A DNA stretch of 20,097 nt from Methanobacterium sp. (lineage in GTDB: Archaea; Methanobacteriota; Methanobacteria; Methanobacteriales; Methanobacteriaceae): the NCBI GenBank assembly GCA_020855015.1, contig JAHKLP010000025.1, positions 1-20,097 of the forward strand, read 5' to 3'. Under the pieces are notes generated by a model. It saw only the letters and a program-made list of their open reading frames with translations, did not search any database and was not told where the DNA came from. Position 1 is the stretch's first letter. Each line of letters opens with the position of its first letter. The position numbers were made by a program, and so were the translations under genes. Positions 18,188 to 20,097 of the stretch are shown here, piece after piece.

Positions 18188-20097
18188 ATGAGAAAACAAG
18201 GAGTAATATTGGTAATAGCGACTTTGATGGCAGTAATTCTTTGTGGAGCAGTTTCAGCTGCAGATTCATCTGATGCTGGAGGTGAGGCTGGTCTTCCGGA
18301 TGTTAATTCTTCTGATACTGGTTTAGTTGATCCTATAATTGGGGTTGAAGTGAACTATGAGTATCAGGATGATAATATCAATCCAGAGATAACAGTTACA
18401 GATTCTAACAATGCCAGTATTAACTTTACCAAAACATATGATCAGGCTTTTCAGGGTTATCGTTTGAATTTCACCTATCCTGGTGTGGTTAACGGTACAC
18501 TGTTCAAGATAATGGTGAAAGCTCCTGGTTATGTTACCCAAACACAAAACGTGCTGGTTAACCAGGATGGAACTGATCCTAACTTCTATGGTAGTGCAAC
18601 CTTCAACATGAAGGCCACCGCAAACTATAAGCTGGGACGTCAGATCACTGCCATAGCTAATCAGAAACTGAACTTTGCAACAGCCGACGATGTCCTATGC
18701 ATAACCACGGCAGGATTGGCCTACCGTAATGGTGTAACAACTCAGGACTGTTTAGAAGGTATCTTAAATGCTTCAAATGGTTTTATCACCTATGGTAAAG
18801 GAAACCTGCTAACCTTCCAGTCAGCCCGAACCGACCCACTAGATTTCTGTTTCATTGTAAGAAGAGGAAGCTCTTTAACCGCAGCTTTCTTCAAGAACGG
18901 TTCACTGACACCAGCATATGTTGGTACTTTCTCTTCAGTAACACAGACGCTATGGGATAAAACATTAAAACCCAAGTTAGGTAAAAATGCTTTCGGTTAC
19001 GTCAGTCTAGCCAGCGCCTGGAAAGAAGGATTATCCACAGACATCCTGAGACAGGCAGCCTACCACGGTCACGTATGTCTAGGAACCATAAGTGGACAAG
19101 CAATGGTAAGTCTCCTACTTAAATACTACCCCCCAGGAGTATATGGAGATAGCGGAGAGCTAGAAGCAACCAGTTACAGAGCAATAACAGTCCCAGGTAA
19201 TTCAGATGACGATGCATACATCTACTCTCTGGACTTAACCACTGGTAAACGTTCATGGGTAGGATACAACACTGCCGCAGACAACATGGCCGGATTCATC
19301 CGATGGTGCTCTAGCACCAATCTAGGAACCCTCATAATAATGAGATTCAATGAAGACGCAGTTGTCAACCTTTTCAAACAGGAAACAGGTATAAAAGCAT
19401 ATTCAGGTATAGCTAGTGAACTAAAGTTCAATGCATGGTTAATAAACAAATTAGAAAATGACCCAGACTCCCTGGTGGAGATATTATACGTTTTCGAAAA
19501 CATTACCCCTGCAATCCACAACAACTTAACTGGAGGAGTTAACTCCAAACAAGTTGTCTGTGATGCTCTTGGACTGGACATGGACTACATACTTGGCCTG
19601 GGCCTGACTAATGTAGCAGACCAGAGAGTTGCCACCAACTACAACACTGGAAGCTTGACTCCAGAGCAGATCAAAGATATAGGAAAAAGGGCTGCTGAAG
19701 AGGCCATAAAACTATTCAAAGAGTCCGGAATCGATCTTAAGGACTATGTTGATAGTTCCAAACTAACAGTGTTCACAACTGCTGGTTACGTACGAGTTAA
19801 TGGACAAGTAATGGACATGACCATGGACGGAATCTACGAAATCCTGGGGTCCCGACTATCCAGAGCAACCTTATTACCAGTGCACAATGCCAGATACAAC
19901 CCATTATACTTCCAGTTCACTCTAGTGCAGAACGGAACTTACATCAGTAAAACTCTTACCTACGATCCAGAAACAGGAAACTTCACTGCGAAAAACGGGT
20001 CTTCATGTATCATAGACCAAGTAGTTATGTACAATCCGCCGTACGATGCTTTAATGGCATGGTTATGGCATAACCACGTTTGTGGTGGAAGTTCACC
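18188..20097 (+). CDS. Secreted protein with two FmdE-like motifs, cut off by window edge
   Basis: Open frame of 636 codons from ATG 18188 to the window end with no stop. GGAGGTGA before ATG 18188 is a strong ribosome binding site; an in-frame ATG at 18158 is less likely. The signal peptide is MRKQGVILVIATLMAVILCG followed by AVSA. The mature protein starts acidic, then a beta-rich region with many Asn-x-Ser/Thr sites, fitting an exported glycoprotein. Residues 292-301 read YHGHVCLGTI, like the HGHxCPG signature of FmdE (a metal-binding family named from molybdenum formylmethanofuran dehydrogenase operons); residues 628-634 read HNHVCGG, a probable second copy cut by the edge. Promoter sharing with the metal genes suggests a role in extracellular Ni or Co capture; this is inference. 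Confidence 0.82.
   Translation, partial: MRKQGVILVIATLMAVILCGAVSAADSSDAGGEAGLPDVNSSDTGLVDPIIGVEVNYEYQDDNINPEITVTDSNNASINFTKTYDQAFQGYRLNFTYPGVVNGTLFKIMVKAPGYVTQTQNVLVNQDGTDPNFYGSATFNMKATANYKLGRQITAIANQKLNFATADDVLCITTAGLAYRNGVTTQDCLEGILNASNGFITYGKGNLLTFQSARTDPLDFCFIVRRGSSLTAAFFKNGSLTPAYVGTFSSVTQTLWDKTLKPKLGKNAFGYVSLASAWKEGLSTDILRQAAYHGHVCLGTISGQAMVSLLLKYYPPGVYGDSGELEATSYRAITVPGNSDDDAYIYSLDLTTGKRSWVGYNTAADNMAGFIRWCSSTNLGTLIIMRFNEDAVVNLFKQETGIKAYSGIASELKFNAWLINKLENDPDSLVEILYVFENITPAIHNNLTGGVNSKQVVCDALGLDMDYILGLGLTNVADQRVATNYNTGSLTPEQIKDIGKRAAEEAIKLFKESGIDLKDYVDSSKLTVFTTAGYVRVNGQVMDMTMDGIYEILGSRLSRATLLPVHNARYNPLYFQFTLVQNGTYISKTLTYDPETGNFTAKNGSSCIIDQVVMYNPPYDALMAWLWHNHVCGGSS

Noticed and set aside
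19222..19581. Minus-strand open frame of 119 codons
   Set aside because: It lies opposite the FmdE-like reading frame, which has a signal peptide, ribosome binding site and family motifs; the minus frame has none.

Overview
The window reads as the chromosome of an archaeon, most likely a hydrogenotrophic methanogen of the order Methanobacteriales (Methanobacterium-like). It is AT-rich, has GGAGGTGAT-type ribosome binding sites and archaeal TATA boxes, encodes archaeal/eukaryal-type information-processing proteins, and carries several cobalt/nickel uptake genes of the kind methanogens need for F430, hydrogenases and corrinoids. The genus is inferred from family knowledge; no search was run.

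Left part (about 181-8172, all + strand) is the archaeal exosome/proteasome/translation superoperon. In order: ribosomal protein L15e, an exosome-linked RNA-binding protein, RNase P proteins Rnp3 (p30) and Rnp2 (Pop5), proteasome alpha subunit, SBDS ribosome maturation factor, exosome Rrp4, Rrp41 and Rrp42, ribosomal protein L37Ae, RNA polymerase subunit P (a 43-residue gene), a Brix-domain ribosome biogenesis protein, KEOPS subunit Pcc1, prefoldin beta and a DUF3194 protein. Many neighbours touch or overlap. Together they couple rRNA/tRNA maturation, RNA decay, protein folding and protein turnover.

Middle part (8280-13650) holds an ArsR-type regulator whose TATA box is embedded in a perfect 9-bp inverted repeat, a bacterial-type soluble Lon protease (LonA), a small zinc-ribbon gene on the minus strand broken by an apparent 1-nt frameshift near its start, a TPR protein, and a membrane-anchored metallophosphoesterase on the minus strand.

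Right part (13772-20097) is a transition-metal uptake region built around a divergent centre. Leftward runs cbiM-cbiN-cbiQ, the S, N and T components of a Co/Ni ECF transporter, with no ATPase gene beside them. Rightward run a small secreted anchored protein whose predicted mature N-terminus is H-P-G-H, a second divergent CbiM with a TTG start, a second small anchored protein whose predicted mature N-terminus is H-G-V-H, and a large secreted protein with two FmdE-like motifs that runs off the window. Three promoters (cbiM, the HPGH protein, the FmdE-like protein) share an exactly spaced inverted motif, TATTAC-N25-(G/T)TAATA; two of them also share a 35-bp promoter block with 32 identical positions. 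This suggests one metal-responsive regulon, possibly NikR-controlled. Between the divergent promoters is a stretch with three consecutive hairpins that may be a non-coding RNA. This right-hand region is the most promising part of the window for new biology.
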